Assembly (NCBI RefSeq): GCF_025961205.1
Contig: NZ_JAOQNH010000002.1
Coordinates: 213,501-277,500, forward strand
DNA: 64,000 nt
From: Azospirillum fermentarium
Lineage (GTDB): Bacteria > Pseudomonadota > Alphaproteobacteria > Azospirillales > Azospirillaceae
Reading direction: 5' to 3'
Position numbers and translations under genes: made by a program. Shown here one piece after another: positions 28,463-37,555 of this stretch (position 1 is the first letter of the stretch; every line of letters begins with the position of its first letter). The notes beneath the pieces were generated by a model. It saw only the letters and a program-made list of their open reading frames with translations. It ran no database searches and was not told where the DNA came from.

Positions 28463-29107
28463 ATGAAAGTTCTTATTGCCGACGATCATCTGTTGTTTCG
28501 GGATGGCCTGCGCAGGCTGCTGGCACAGTTTCAAAGTGATATGACCTTCGTCGAGGCCAGCAGCTTCGACGAGGTGAACCAGCTCTGCGAGGCGGGGGAC
28601 GATTTCGACCTGATCCTGCTGGATCTGGGGATGCCGGGCTGGACCGGCTTCAGCGATCTGGGCCGCATTCATCAGCGGCTGCCGCAGGCGCTGCTGGTGG
28701 TGGTGTCGGCGTCGGAACAGCGCTCCGACCTGTTGGCGGCGCTGGAAAACGGGGCGGCGGGGTACATTCCCAAATCGTCCAGCGCCAAGGTGCTGATGGG
28801 GGCGCTTCAGCTTGTGCTGGCCGGCGGCATCTATGTGCCGTCCCAGGCCATCCGCGGCGATCTGCCGGTGGGGGAAGAGCATCTGGGCGAGGAGCCCCTG
28901 TCCCATTCCGGCCTCGCCGGCACCGAAAACCTGACCCCGCGCCAGCGCGAGGTGCTGGCCCATCTGCGTGCCGGCAAATCCAACAAGCAGATTGCCCACG
29001 AACTGGGGCTGACCGAAGGCACGGTGAAGGTTCACGTGACCGCCATCCTGCGCCTTCTGGGCGTGCGCAACCGCACCCAGGCGGCGCTGACGGCGCATGG
29101 GGTGTGA
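28463..29107 (+). CDS. LuxR/NarL-family response regulator
   Basis: A 214-residue two-domain response regulator. The receiver is complete: Asp7-Asp8 (LIADDH), phosphoacceptor Asp54 (ILLDLGMPGW), switch Ser in VVVSAS and Lys104 (YIPKSS). A 30-residue linker leads to the LuxR HTH (LTPRQREVLAHLRAGKSNKQIAHELGLTEGTVKVHVT), ending shortly after RNRTQAAL. It resembles the preceding gene in layout and is probably an old duplication of it. The output should be DNA binding after phosphorylation by a kinase encoded elsewhere. Confidence 0.93.
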   Translation: MKVLIADDHLLFRDGLRRLLAQFQSDMTFVEASSFDEVNQLCEAGDDFDLILLDLGMPGWTGFSDLGRIHQRLPQALLVVVSASEQRSDLLAALENGAAGYIPKSSSAKVLMGALQLVLAGGIYVPSQAIRGDLPVGEEHLGEEPLSHSGLAGTENLTPRQREVLAHLRAGKSNKQIAHELGLTEGTVKVHVTAILRLLGVRNRTQAALTAHGV

Positions 29108-29127
29108 GCAAAGATTTTAGGATTCTA

Positions 29128-29163
29128 CACGGCAAAGGGGGGCTATTGCCCCCCTTTGCCGTG
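29128..29163 (+). terminator. Hairpin terminator after the second LuxR gene
   Basis: A perfect 16-bp stem, CACGGCAAAGGGGGGC and its complement, with a TATT loop, lies 20 bases after the stop codon. It also marks the left edge of the AT-rich islet. The following T content is low but the stem is very stable. Confidence 0.8.
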
Positions 29164-29169
29164 CCAATT

Positions 29170-30112
29170 TATTGTCGAGATGGTCCATGTTCGGTGCGTG
29201 CCATTTGTCACGCATCCGTTTCATCTTCATGGTTTACTCTTTCTATCACCCACCAAGCCGTTGCCGCCAGCCTTACAAACTGGCGCCGTTTGCGAAACGA
29301 TGTGTTCTCAGGGGCATTTCTCTGGTATTTTGTTGCGTAATTGTGCGTCTTTCTAAGTAATGCTTTTACGCTTTGAGGTATGTGCTTTCTAATGAACGTT
29401 TCCATGTTCTTGATCTCATAATAAAAAAGAAGAGAGCTAAATGTAATCATGATAAGAAGTAAGATTAAGCTATAGCTAGTGATTGATAATTTGCTATTGG
29501 CTGCAAACCAATTGCAATAAAGAGCTATAACATAGAATGCCGACAATGCTCCAGAGGCTGAAGCAAATGATTTCATAATCAACCAAAAAAGAATATCTAT
29601 TGAGCGCCTTATAAAGAAAAGATTTTTGGCGCATCCAAAAACACCACTGATTATATAGTTAATGACCTGCGGCATAATAAATGCAATTACAAGAAAAGCA
29701 TATGTTATCATCGCCATTTTTATATCAATCGTTAATCCTAGCAAATTTATAATCATTTCTCCAATTTTATCTCTTGGATTGCCATTTTCATCAAATCTTC
29801 CATTATAAATCGCAATGGCGCCAACTAGAAATGATAAGCAAAAGAAAATTGAAAATATTCCTGTCATAACAGATATGGCGGTCGGATGTTTTTTTCTTAT
29901 TTGAAATATTGATATACAGGTTATCATTAATAAGAATATAGTCCATGTGATCATTATAATTATATTTTTATATTCAGAGATAATTTCTTCCATTTTAATC
30001 TCCCTAAAGAATTACAAAATAGAGAGGAAGAGTCCCAAAGGTTGATCGAATTTCGATCATATTCTCATAGGCCATATTTATTTTTTCTAAAGCTATGAAA
30101 CGTGGATCGCAG
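29170..30112. mobile_element. AT-rich islet, probably horizontally acquired
   Basis: Base composition falls abruptly here relative to the GC-rich surroundings and recovers by about 30110. It contains one membrane-protein gene and AT-rich flanks. No transposase, integrase, target duplication or tRNA scar was seen, so the mode of entry is unknown. A hairpin with 8-bp arms (GGTATGTG/CACATACC, 30113-30132) lies at the right edge, and the LuxR-gene terminator at the left. Confidence 0.5.
29208..29993 (-). CDS. AT-rich multi-spanning membrane protein of unknown function
   Basis: A 261-residue protein with about five hydrophobic helices (residues about 10-30, 42-62, 93-118, 135-160, 172-192) and a basic cytoplasmic C-terminal tail. 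It uses AT-rich codons throughout (many Ile, Lys, Asn, Phe), quite unlike its neighbours, except for the last 40 residues where GC content rises. AGGGAGATTAAA precedes the ATG, so it is probably expressed. I recognise no family. Its foreign composition and isolated position suggest recent horizontal gain; such small membrane proteins are sometimes phage-defence effectors, but nothing here proves it. Confidence 0.7.
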   Translation of the reverse strand: MEEIISEYKNIIIMITWTIFLLMITCISIFQIRKKHPTAISVMTGIFSIFFCLSFLVGAIAIYNGRFDENGNPRDKIGEMIINLLGLTIDIKMAMITYAFLVIAFIMPQVINYIISGVFGCAKNLFFIRRSIDILFWLIMKSFASASGALSAFYVIALYCNWFAANSKLSITSYSLILLLIMITFSSLLFYYEIKNMETFIRKHIPQSVKALLRKTHNYATKYQRNAPENTSFRKRRQFVRLAATAWWVIERVNHEDETDA

Positions 30113-30227
30113 GGTATGTGCTCACACATACCACTGGCCAAGAACCGTGACTGTGCTTTCTTCCACTTCAAGAATCGGTCTCTTCGAGACTCGCAGGCCA
30201 GGGGCCGATCCCTCTGGCGGCCTGCTT

Positions 30228-30572
30228 TTACGCCGCCGCCGCACGAGCGTTGGCGGCCATGCAGCGGGCGGCGAAATTGTCGGACAGGAACGGTGGGCGT
30301 TTATAGAGCCCGTGCAACCATGCGGCCAGCATGCACAGCTCCTCCAGCCGCACAATCTCGTTCAGCACATCCTCAGGGAAAACCACACCGAACGAGGTGG
30401 CGATTTCCGATACAACCTCCTCCACCTGTTCGGTGTTCAGCCCGCATTCCTCTTCCAGAAGGGCGGTGCGGACCAGCAGCGTTTCATCAATCCCATATTC
30501 GTCGCGGATCAGCTTTACGATCCAGCGGAAGAAATGCATCCAGTTGACGACACCCTCGGTGCTTCGAGACAT
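30228..30572 (-). CDS. Small acyl-carrier-protein-like protein without carrier serine
   Basis: A 114-residue acidic, helical protein. The segment LLEEECGLNTEQVEEVVSEIATSFGVVFPEDVL resembles the helix II-III region of acyl carrier proteins, but the usual Asp-Ser-Leu phosphopantetheine site is replaced by Asn-Thr-Glu. It is thus more like the DUF1493-type ACP-like proteins. The C-terminal part, with LCMLAAWLHGLYKRPPFL, is helical. It diverges from hcp across 197 bases that contain a CRP/FNR-type palindrome, so it may share regulation with hcp. The function is unknown and the ACP relation is tentative. Confidence 0.65.
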   Translation of the reverse strand: MSRSTEGVVNWMHFFRWIVKLIRDEYGIDETLLVRTALLEEECGLNTEQVEEVVSEIATSFGVVFPEDVLNEIVRLEELCMLAAWLHGLYKRPPFLSDNFAARCMAANARAAAA

Positions 30573-30681
30573 GGGATGGCTCCGCTGCCGAAAACAGGGA
30601 TTTTAGATATATTGCAAATAGTCTTTACAACCCGAAATGATATACCATTGCGCCGTTCATGGGGAAAAGAGCTAACCTGCA

Positions 30682-30697
30682 CTTGACCGCGGTCAAG
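30682..30697. promoter_or_regulatory. Perfect CRP/FNR-type palindrome upstream of hcp
   Basis: CTTGACCGCGGTCAAG is a perfect 16-bp palindrome with TTGAC-N4-GTCAA half-sites, the geometry of FNR-superfamily operators. Its centre lies about 80 bases before the hcp start. Regulators of hcp genes in other bacteria (FNR, NnrR, HcpR types) bind such sites. The particular regulator here cannot be assigned. Confidence 0.7.
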
Positions 30698-30769
30698 GAT
30701 GACGCACCCACCGGCCCCCACTGTGCCCCTGGCTTCGCTTGGAAGCGGCTTTCTCGAGACGGGGGCTTG

Positions 30770-32434
30770 ATGTTTTGCTATCAGTGTGAACAGACCGAAC
30801 GTACCGACACTTCCAATGGTTGTTCTTCGGCCCGCGGGATGTGCGGCAAGGATCAGGTGACGGCGGATCTCCAGGATCTGCTGATCCACACCCTGAAGGG
30901 TGTCGCCCAATACGCCACCCGCGCCCGCGCGCTGGGGGCCGGCGACAACGAGGCCGGCGGGTTCACGCTGCTGGCGCTGTTCACCACGCTGACCAACGTC
31001 AACTTCAACCCCACCCGTTTCACCGCTCTGATTGCCGAAGCCGCCGAAACCCGTGCGCGGGTGCGGGCGCGGTACGAAGCGGCGTGCGCCGAACGCGGCG
31101 TGCCGGTGGAAAGCCTGTCGGGTCCGGCGGTGTGGGAGCCGGCGGGCGACCTCAACGGCCTGTTGGCCCAGGCGGCGGTGGCCTCGGTCCTGGCCGGGCG
31201 CGATGCGGCGGGCGACGACGTGGTGGGCCTGCGCGCCATGATCCTGTACGGTATCAAGGGCGTGGCCGCCTATGCCCATCATGCCCACGCGCTGGGCTAT
31301 GAGCGGGACGAGGTTTATGCCGGCGTGGAAACGGCGCTGGATTTCCTGGCCGCCGACCCCACCGATGTGGGTGCGCTGCTGGATCAGGCCATGGCGCTGG
31401 GCCGGCTGAACCTGACGGTCATGGAGATGCTGGACGCCGCCAACACCGGCAGCTTCGGCCCCCAGACCCCGACCACGGTGCGCATGACCCCGGTGAAGGG
31501 CAAGGCGATCCTGGTCAGCGGCCATGATCTGAAGGATCTGTCGCTGATTCTGGAACAGACGGCGGGCAAGGGGATCAACGTCTACACCCATGGCGAGCTG
31601 CTGCCGGCCCATGCCTATCCGCTGCTGAAGAAGCACCCGCATCTGGCGGGCAACTACGGCGGCGCGTGGCAGGATCAGGTGAAGGACTTCTCCGACTTCC
31701 CCGGCTCCATCGTCATGACCTCCAACTGTCTGGTCGAACCGGGGCCGCGCTACCGTTCGCGCATCTTCACCGCCGGGCCGGTGGGCTGGCCGGGCGTGCG
31801 CCACATCGCCGACCAGAACTTCGCCCCCGCCATCCAGGCGGCACTGGCCGCCCCCGGCTTCAAGGACGACGCCCCGGAAAAGACGGTGATGGTCGGCTTC
31901 GGCCGCGACGCCGTGCTGGGCGTGGCCGACAAGGTGATCGACGCGGTGAAGGGCGGGGCCATCAGCCACTTCTTCCTGGTCGGCGGCTGTGACGGGGCGG
32001 CACCGGGCCGCAACTACTACACCGACTTCGTGGAGCAGGTGCCGCAGGATGGCGTGGTGCTGACCATCGGCTGCGGCAAGTACCGCTTCAACCACCTGGA
32101 GATGGGCGACATCGGCGGCATCCCGCGCCTGCTGGACGTGGGGCAGTGCAACGACGCCTATTCCGCCATCAAGATCGCCGGCGCGCTCGCCCAGGCGTTC
32201 AACTGTACGGTCAACGACCTGCCGCTGTCGCTGGTGGTGTCGTGGTTCGAGCAGAAGGCGGTGGCGGTGCTGCTGACCCTGCTGGCGCTGGGCATCAAGG
32301 ACATCCGCCTTGGGCCGACGCTGCCGGGCTTCCTTACTCCGGCGCTGCTCGATGCGCTGGTGGAAAAGTTCGCGCTGAAGCCGATCACCACGGCTGAAGC
32401 CGATCTGGCCGACGCGCTGGCGCCCGCCGCCTGA
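30770..32434 (+). CDS. hcp: Hybrid cluster protein (hydroxylamine / nitric oxide reductase)
   Basis: Hcp carries an iron-sulfur-oxygen hybrid cluster; it reduces hydroxylamine in vitro and nitric oxide in E. coli, and protects from nitrosative stress. The 554-residue protein begins MFCYQCEQT with cysteines at 3, 6, 18 and 25 (C-x2-C-x11-C-x6-C), the class II pattern that in E. coli holds a [2Fe-2S] cluster. Other ligand regions are visible, such as [18 protein letters not shown] and [19 protein letters not shown] 30770 with GGGGG upstream gives the canonical N-terminus; a frame extending to 30659 runs through the operator and is rejected. hcr follows. Confidence 0.95.
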   Translation: MFCYQCEQTERTDTSNGCSSARGMCGKDQVTADLQDLLIHTLKGVAQYATRARALGAGDNEAGGFTLLALFTTLTNVNFNPTRFTALIAEAAETRARVRARYEAACAERGVPVESLSGPAVWEPAGDLNGLLAQAAVASVLAGRDAAGDDVVGLRAMILYGIKGVAAYAHHAHALGYERDEVYAGVETALDFLAADPTDVGALLDQAMALGRLNLTVMEMLDAANTGSFGPQTPTTVRMTPVKGKAILVSGHDLKDLSLILEQTAGKGINVYTHGELLPAHAYPLLKKHPHLAGNYGGAWQDQVKDFSDFPGSIVMTSNCLVEPGPRYRSRIFTAGPVGWPGVRHIADQNFAPAIQAALAAPGFKDDAPEKTVMVGFGRDAVLGVADKVIDAVKGGAISHFFLVGGCDGAAPGRNYYTDFVEQVPQDGVVLTIGCGKYRFNHLEMGDIGGIPRLLDVGQCNDAYSAIKIAGALAQAFNCTVNDLPLSLVVSWFEQKAVAVLLTLLALGIKDIRLGPTLPGFLTPALLDALVEKFALKPITTAEADLADALAPAA

Positions 32435-32443
32435 CGCGCCGCC

Positions 32444-32487
32444 GGCCCCCCGCTCCACCCCTCCCTCTTCCTGCGGGGCGGGGGGCC
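32444..32487 (+). repeat. Intercistronic hairpin between hcp and hcr
   Basis: GGCCCCCCGC (32444-32453) and its complement (32478-32487) form a 10-bp GC stem with a pyrimidine-rich loop of 24 bases. It may set the hcp:hcr ratio by partial termination or mRNA protection. Confidence 0.55.
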
Positions 32488-32517
32488 TCCTCCTTTCTGT
32501 TGCCGACCGGACGAGCC

Positions 32518-33585
32518 ATGACCAGCACCCACAGCATCCGCCTGACCACCCGCGACGGTGCGGAGGTCCGTTTCGACTGTGCCGAGGACGAGGCGGTGAC
32601 CGCCGCCGCGGCCCGCGCCGGCCTGATCCTGCCCACGCTGTGCGGCAGCGGCGGCTGTGGCACCTGCCGCGCGTCGCGCACGGACGGGGTGGCGGAGCTT
32701 GGCCCCCACAGCACCAGCGCCCTGCCGGCGGAGGCCGCCGAACGGGGCGAGGTGCTGCTGTGCCGCACCTTTCCGCGCAGCGACCTGGAACTGACCGCTC
32801 CCTTCGACCGCTCCCATATCCTCGACGGCGGGCTGCCGGAGCGGGGGGCGGTGGTGACCGCGGTGGAGCGGGTGGCGGCGAGCACGGTGCGGCTGGCGGT
32901 GCAGCTCGATCCCCACGAGGATTTGGGCAGCGGTGCCGATTTCGAGCCGGGGCAGTACATGGAACTGGCGGTGCCGGGCACCGGCATCCGCCGCGCCTAT
33001 TCCATCGCCAGCGCCCCCAACTGGGACGGCACCATGGAGTTCCTGATCCGGCTGCAGCCGGGCGGGCGTTTTTCCGGCTGGCTGGCCGATGCGGCGGTGG
33101 GGGCGCGGCTGACCGCCTTCGGCCCCGCCGGTCATTTCACGTTGCAGGAACGGGGGATGACGCCGCGGTGGTTCCTGGCCGGCGGCACCGGGCTGGCGCC
33201 CATGCTGTCCATGCTGCGCCGCATGGCCGAATGGGGCGAGGCGCAGGAGGCCCGCCTGTTCTTCGGCGTGAACCGCGAGGAAGAATTGTGTGCCGATGCC
33301 GAACTGTCGGCCCTGGCCGCGGCCCTGCCCGATTTCACGGTGGTGCGCTGCGTGCGCCAGCCGGGGGCGGGGTGGAACGGCGTCACCGGCACGCCGGTGG
33401 ATGCGCTGGACGCGGCCCTGCGGGACCACGCCGGGCCGGCGCCCGACCTGTACGTCTGCGGCCCGCCGGTCATGGTGGAGGCGGTGAAGGCCGCCGCCGC
33501 CCGCCACGGCCTGTCCGACGGGCAGGTTCTGTGCGAATCCTTCCTGCCGTCCGGGGTGGGGGAGCCTGTGACCGCTGAGGCGTGA
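32518..33585 (+). CDS. hcr: Hcr-like NADH oxidoreductase with N-terminal ferredoxin domain
   Basis: This 355-residue flavo-iron-sulfur reductase should donate electrons from NADH to Hcp. Residues 1-90 are a plant-type [2Fe-2S] ferredoxin with Cys42, Cys47, Cys50 and Cys82 (LCGSGGCGTC...LLC). Then comes the FAD domain with RRAYSIASAP and the NAD domain with GGTGLAPMLSML and CGPPVMVEA. In E. coli Hcr the ferredoxin domain is C-terminal; here the order is that of BenC/MmoC dioxygenase reductases, so it is an analogous rather than orthologous Hcr. ATG 32518 is chosen over a TTG at 32500. It is 83 bases behind hcp. Confidence 0.85.
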   Translation: MTSTHSIRLTTRDGAEVRFDCAEDEAVTAAAARAGLILPTLCGSGGCGTCRASRTDGVAELGPHSTSALPAEAAERGEVLLCRTFPRSDLELTAPFDRSHILDGGLPERGAVVTAVERVAASTVRLAVQLDPHEDLGSGADFEPGQYMELAVPGTGIRRAYSIASAPNWDGTMEFLIRLQPGGRFSGWLADAAVGARLTAFGPAGHFTLQERGMTPRWFLAGGTGLAPMLSMLRRMAEWGEAQEARLFFGVNREEELCADAELSALAAALPDFTVVRCVRQPGAGWNGVTGTPVDALDAALRDHAGPAPDLYVCGPPVMVEAVKAAAARHGLSDGQVLCESFLPSGVGEPVTAEA

Positions 33586-33616
33586 CGCCCCTGCCGGCCC
33601 CTCCCTGCGCCATGAC

Positions 33617-33659
33617 GGAAAACCGCAGCCCCGGCAAAACCGGGGCTGCGGCGTTTTCC
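33617..33659. terminator. Bidirectional terminator between hcr and the FadL gene
   Basis: GGAAAA plus a 12-bp stem CCGCAGCCCCGG/CCGGGGCTGCGG (loop CAAAA) is closed by TTTTCC. The A and T runs on either side make it active in both directions, fitting two convergent genes. Confidence 0.85.
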
Positions 33660-33667
33660 GGGCGGGA

Positions 33668-35020
33668 TCAGAACGACAGCTTCGCCTGGACGCCCACCAG
33701 ATCCACATGGTTCTTGTAGGTGCCCGACAGGTTGCCGCGGGCGGCGTTCGGGCCGGTCAGCGTGTCCACCTGATTGAGCGAGGCGTCGGGCACGAACAGG
33801 TGGGCATAGGACAGATCCACCGTCAGCAGGTCGTTGAACTTGAACGACGCGCCCGCCGACAGCCAATAGCGCTCCTCGTCCGGGATGCGGGGGGTGCGGT
33901 CGGCGTCGGGCGTGGGCGACTGGTCATAGGCCGCACCCACGCGCAGGGTCAGGTTGTCCATGGGCTTGTACGACGCGCCCACCGCGAAGAACCAGGCATC
34001 CCGCCATTTCTCCTCGGTCACCGACGGGGTGAGGTTGGGGTTTTCGAAATTCACCCGCAGTTCGCGGAACCGCGACCAGTTGGTCCACGACACGTCGGCC
34101 ATCACCGCCCAGCGGTCGTTGAATTCGTGATAGGCGCCCAGGCTGGCGATTTCCGGGGTGACCACCTTGGCCGAGGCGTTGGAGCTGGGCAGGGCCGTGC
34201 GGAAGGCGGCCGGCAGCCCGGAGAACTGGATGTCCCCCTCGATGTCGTGCTTGACGGCGGAGCGGTAGGACAGGCCGATGCGGGTGCCCTTGGCCGGTTC
34301 GATCATCACGCCGGCCACCGCACCCCAGCCGATGTCGTCGCCGTTCAGACGGGCGTAGGCATCCAGCGAGCCGGGGGTGAGCGCCAGACCGGTGCGGCGG
34401 CGGATCAGGGTGGCGGCGTCGGTCATCTGCGACAGCGTGGCCTTGGCGTACTGCATCTGCAGACCGCCGCCCACCGTGATCATGGGATTGATGCGGTAGG
34501 ACACGGTGGGCTGCACGTTGATGGTGCGCAGCTCCGATTCCACCGCGTGGTAGCGCCCGATCCAGTTGGACGGGTAATCGGTCGCCAGACCCCACGGAAC
34601 GGTGATGGCGATGCCCACCTTCAGGTCGGGGCTGATCGACATCATGGCATAGCCCGACGGGACGATGGCGTCCTGGCCGGCATCGCCGGGGTTGGCATCG
34701 CCGGAGATGCTGCGTCCGCCCAGCGCCGTGGCGTAGCTGCCGCGCGCGTTCTCGATCTTGGCATAGGGCATGACGCCGGTGAACTGCTGCACCACCTGGT
34801 TGCCTTCGAGCACGCCCAGGGCCGCGGGGTTGAAGAACATGCCGGAGGCATCGTTCATCCCGTTGGCGGTGGCGCCGGCAAAGGAGGTGCCGAGGCCCGA
34901 CGCGCTCTGTTCCTTCAGCGCGTAACCGGCGGCGACCGCGTTCTGGGGGGCGGTGGCGGACATCAGCGCCGCCAGCGAAACCGCGGACAGCAGCCCGGCT
35001 CCGCGCAACATCTTGGTCAT
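33668..35020 (-). CDS. FadL/OmpP1-family outer membrane transport protein
   Basis: A 450-residue outer-membrane beta-barrel that admits long-chain fatty acids or other hydrophobic compounds. A signal peptide (LLSAVSLAALMSATAPQNAVA) precedes the mature AGYALKEQSASGLGTSFAGATANG, the family N-terminal hatch with the NPA signature (SGMFFNPAALGVLEGNQ). Alternating strands follow, and the protein ends in LVGVQAKLSF with the terminal aromatic residue needed for barrel assembly. AGGGAGAA lies before ATG 35020. The gene is monocistronic, between a strong terminator and an AT-rich promoter region at 35021-35115. Confidence 0.92.
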   Translation of the reverse strand: MTKMLRGAGLLSAVSLAALMSATAPQNAVAAGYALKEQSASGLGTSFAGATANGMNDASGMFFNPAALGVLEGNQVVQQFTGVMPYAKIENARGSYATALGGRSISGDANPGDAGQDAIVPSGYAMMSISPDLKVGIAITVPWGLATDYPSNWIGRYHAVESELRTINVQPTVSYRINPMITVGGGLQMQYAKATLSQMTDAATLIRRRTGLALTPGSLDAYARLNGDDIGWGAVAGVMIEPAKGTRIGLSYRSAVKHDIEGDIQFSGLPAAFRTALPSSNASAKVVTPEIASLGAYHEFNDRWAVMADVSWTNWSRFRELRVNFENPNLTPSVTEEKWRDAWFFAVGASYKPMDNLTLRVGAAYDQSPTPDADRTPRIPDEERYWLSAGASFKFNDLLTVDLSYAHLFVPDASLNQVDTLTGPNAARGNLSGTYKNHVDLVGVQAKLSF

Positions 35021-35220
35021 GCGTTTCTCCCTAGATTTTGCTTTGTTGCCCCCTTTGTGCCAGGAACAGAGGTTGACGTAAAGGGAAAGTGATTGCCGCA
35101 CTTATCCTTAACGTCATAGACGTGCCACATTTGCGCGGCGCTGTGGCTTTTCTGCAATAATCCGATGGCTGCCCTGCGGTGAGCGCGGGTGCAAAAAGCG
35201 CAGGAGCGGGCGGGGTGCCG

Positions 35221-36030
35221 TTACGGCAGCAGGCCGAGCACCGTCATCACCAGATGGCGCAGCGGGTTGCCGTCGTCGGTCATCACGATTTTCGCGGTGA
35301 TGGCCAGGGATGCGACCACCAGCATGGGGCGGACGATTCGCGCCCCGTTGCGGATCACCAGATGCGCACCGGCCTGGGCGCCCAGAAACTGCCCGGCCCC
35401 CATGGCGATGCCGATGGCCCACTGGATCTGCCCGCCCAGCAGGAAGAACAGCAGGGCTGCGACGTTGCTGGTGAAGTTCAGGATCTTGGTGTGGGCGGTG
35501 GCGCGGCGCAGGTTGAAGCCCAGCAGGGCGACGAAGCCGATGGCGAAGAACGTGCCGGTGCCGGGGCCGAAGAATCCGTCGTAGAACCCCACCCCGCCAC
35601 CGATCAGAAGGGCGAAGACGTTTTCCGACACCCGGCGGTGGGCGTCGATGTCGCCGGCCTTGGGCGAGACCAGCAGATAGAGCGCGATGCCCACCAGCAG
35701 CACCGGAATGACGTTGCGCAGGAAGCTGGGATCCAGCATCTGCACCAGCGTCGCCCCCGCCGCCGCCCCGACGAAGGTGCAGGCGATCATGCGCCCCATG
35801 GTCCGCGGGTCCACCTCGCCCCCCCGTACGAATTTGAGGGTGGCGGAGAAGGAACCGAAGCAGGATTGCAGCTTGTTGGTGGCCAGCGCCTGGGCCGGCG
35901 ACAGCCCCGCCCACAGCAGCGCCGGCACCGTCAGCAGCCCGCCGCCCCCGGCGATGGCATCGACGAACCCGGCCACCAGCCCCACGCCGAACAGCATCGC
36001 CAGCAGATCCAGGGAGGGCAGAAGATCCAT
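35221..36030 (-). CDS. TSUP (TauE/SafE, UPF0721) family permease
   Basis: A 269-residue inner-membrane protein with about eight helices in two repeated halves. It matches the TSUP family: [23 protein letters not shown] near the start, [20 protein letters not shown], and [20 protein letters not shown] in the second half. Members export or import sulfur-containing or organic anions such as sulfite, sulfoacetate or 2-oxo acids; the substrate here is undetermined. It resembles YfcA more than TauE. It stands alone between the FadL gene and the glycerophosphodiesterase gene. Confidence 0.9.
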   Translation of the reverse strand: MDLLPSLDLLAMLFGVGLVAGFVDAIAGGGGLLTVPALLWAGLSPAQALATNKLQSCFGSFSATLKFVRGGEVDPRTMGRMIACTFVGAAAGATLVQMLDPSFLRNVIPVLLVGIALYLLVSPKAGDIDAHRRVSENVFALLIGGGVGFYDGFFGPGTGTFFAIGFVALLGFNLRRATAHTKILNFTSNVAALLFFLLGGQIQWAIGIAMGAGQFLGAQAGAHLVIRNGARIVRPMLVVASLAITAKIVMTDDGNPLRHLVMTVLGLLP

Positions 36031-36231
36031 GATGCCGGCATCCGTCGCAGAAAAGGGGGGATCGTGTTGAACCAGATTTTCCGCCGGCGGAACATCCCCC
36101 TTGCCGTCACGGCTGGGTTGCCGGTTGCGGCGGCGGTTCCGTCACCGCTTCTTCATCAAAGCAACACACCGGTGTCGGGGGCGGCGGGCGACAAGGGGCC
36201 GCCTTCCCGCAATCGCATAAGGATGTTCCCC

Positions 36232-37449
36232 ATGCGCACGCTGCCCCCGACGCTTTCCCTGTTGGCGCTTGCCCTGACGGCGGGTGTCGCCGCCGCCGCC
36301 CCGGTGGAGGTCGGGGTCCGGCCCTTCTTCCTCATCGACCAACTCCGCAACCCCGACCTGAAGGCCAGGCTGGAAGCCTGCGCCGACAAGCCGATGGAGA
36401 CGTCCACCTTCTCCATCGCCCACCGCGGAGCACCACTGCAGTTCCCCGAACACACGCTGCAATCCTACCGCGCCGCCGCCCGCATGGGCGTGGGCGTGCA
36501 GGAATGCGACGTGGCCTTCACCGCCGACCGGAAGCTGGTGTGCCGCCACGCCCAGAACGACCTGCACACCACCACCGACATCCTCGGCACCGAACTTGCG
36601 AAGAAGTGCACCAAGCCCTTCACCCCGGCCAGCGGCGACACGCCGGCGTCCGCCGAATGCCGGACCAGCGACATCACGCTGGCCGAGTTCAAGACCCTGA
36701 CCGGCAAGATGGACGCGGCCAACACCAGGGCCACCACCGTTGATGCCTATATGAAGGGCACCCCGGCGTGGCGCACCGACCTCTATGCCGCGGCGGGCGG
36801 CACGCTCATGACCCACGCGGAATACATCCAGCTTGTGAAGGGCCAGGGGCTGAAGTTCACGCCGGAACTGAAAACGCCCGCGGTGCCCATGCCCTATGAC
36901 GGCTGGACCCAGGAAAACTACGCCCAGGCCATGATCGACGAGTACAAGGCCGCCGGCATCCCGCCCGAGGACGTGTTCCCCCAGTCGTTCAACCTGTCCG
37001 ACATCCTCTATTGGATCAAGGCGGAACCGGCGTTCGGCAGGCAGGCGGTGTTCCTGGACGAGCGTGACGAGACCGACAAGGGCTTCAACCCCATGGACGC
37101 CGCCACCTTCAAGCCGTCCATGAAGGAGCTGAAGGACATGGGCGTCAACATCATCGCCCCGTCCATGCCGCTGCTGGTCACCGTCGAGAACGGCCGGATC
37201 GCGCCGTCGGTTTACGCCAGGGAAGCCAAGGCGGCGGGGCTGAAGATCATCACATGGTCGCTGGAACGCTCCGGCCCGCTGCAAAAGGGCGGCGGCTACT
37301 ATTACAAGACCATCAACGGCGTCGTGAACAACGACGGCGTGATCTATGAACTGCTGGACGTGCTGGCGCAGCAGGTGGGTGTGAGCGGCGTCTTCTCCGA
37401 CTGGCCGGCGACCGTGACCTATTACGCCAACTGCATGAACCTGAAGTAA
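36232..37449 (+). CDS. glpQ: Periplasmic glycerophosphodiester phosphodiesterase
   Basis: It hydrolyses deacylated phospholipids (glycerophosphodiesters) to glycerol-3-phosphate and an alcohol. The 405-residue precursor has a signal peptide ([17 protein letters not shown]), then the catalytic TIM barrel: HRG with His64, EHT (Glu73), [16 protein letters not shown] with Glu91, Asp93 and His106. The large insertion (residues about 110-185) with several cysteines is typical of the longer GDPD family, so the E. coli GlpQ name is approximate. ATG 36232 has AAGGA upstream; an ATG three codons earlier is in frame. No glycerol-3-phosphate transporter is adjacent. Confidence 0.87.
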   Translation: MRTLPPTLSLLALALTAGVAAAAPVEVGVRPFFLIDQLRNPDLKARLEACADKPMETSTFSIAHRGAPLQFPEHTLQSYRAAARMGVGVQECDVAFTADRKLVCRHAQNDLHTTTDILGTELAKKCTKPFTPASGDTPASAECRTSDITLAEFKTLTGKMDAANTRATTVDAYMKGTPAWRTDLYAAAGGTLMTHAEYIQLVKGQGLKFTPELKTPAVPMPYDGWTQENYAQAMIDEYKAAGIPPEDVFPQSFNLSDILYWIKAEPAFGRQAVFLDERDETDKGFNPMDAATFKPSMKELKDMGVNIIAPSMPLLVTVENGRIAPSVYAREAKAAGLKIITWSLERSGPLQKGGGYYYKTINGVVNNDGVIYELLDVLAQQVGVSGVFSDWPATVTYYANCMNLK

Positions 37450-37464
37450 GGGCCGCGGTGGCCC

Positions 37465-37484
37465 AGGGGGGCGAAAGCCCCCTT
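37465..37484 (+). terminator. Hairpin with GAAA tetraloop after glpQ
   Basis: GGGGGC and GCCCCC close a GAAA tetraloop 16 bases beyond the stop codon. The stem is stable but only TT follows, so termination may be partial. Confidence 0.55.
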
Positions 37485-37555
37485 GACGCCGGGCGCGGGG
37501 CAGGGCCGTATGCGGGCTTCCCAATCGGCTTTTCAAGAAACCGGAGCCTCTTCCC

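Noticed and set aside
29170..30112. AT-rich islet as a prophage or IS remnant
   Set aside because: No integrase, transposase, terminal inverted repeat or target-site duplication could be found; only its composition is unusual.
30659..30769. In-frame N-terminal extension of hcp
   Set aside because: The canonical Hcp N-terminus MFCYQC starts at 30770, and the extension would translate through the palindromic operator.
35179..36231. Long upstream extension of the glycerophosphodiesterase frame
   Set aside because: It is antisense to the TSUP permease gene and lacks coding character; the signal peptide begins at ATG 36232.
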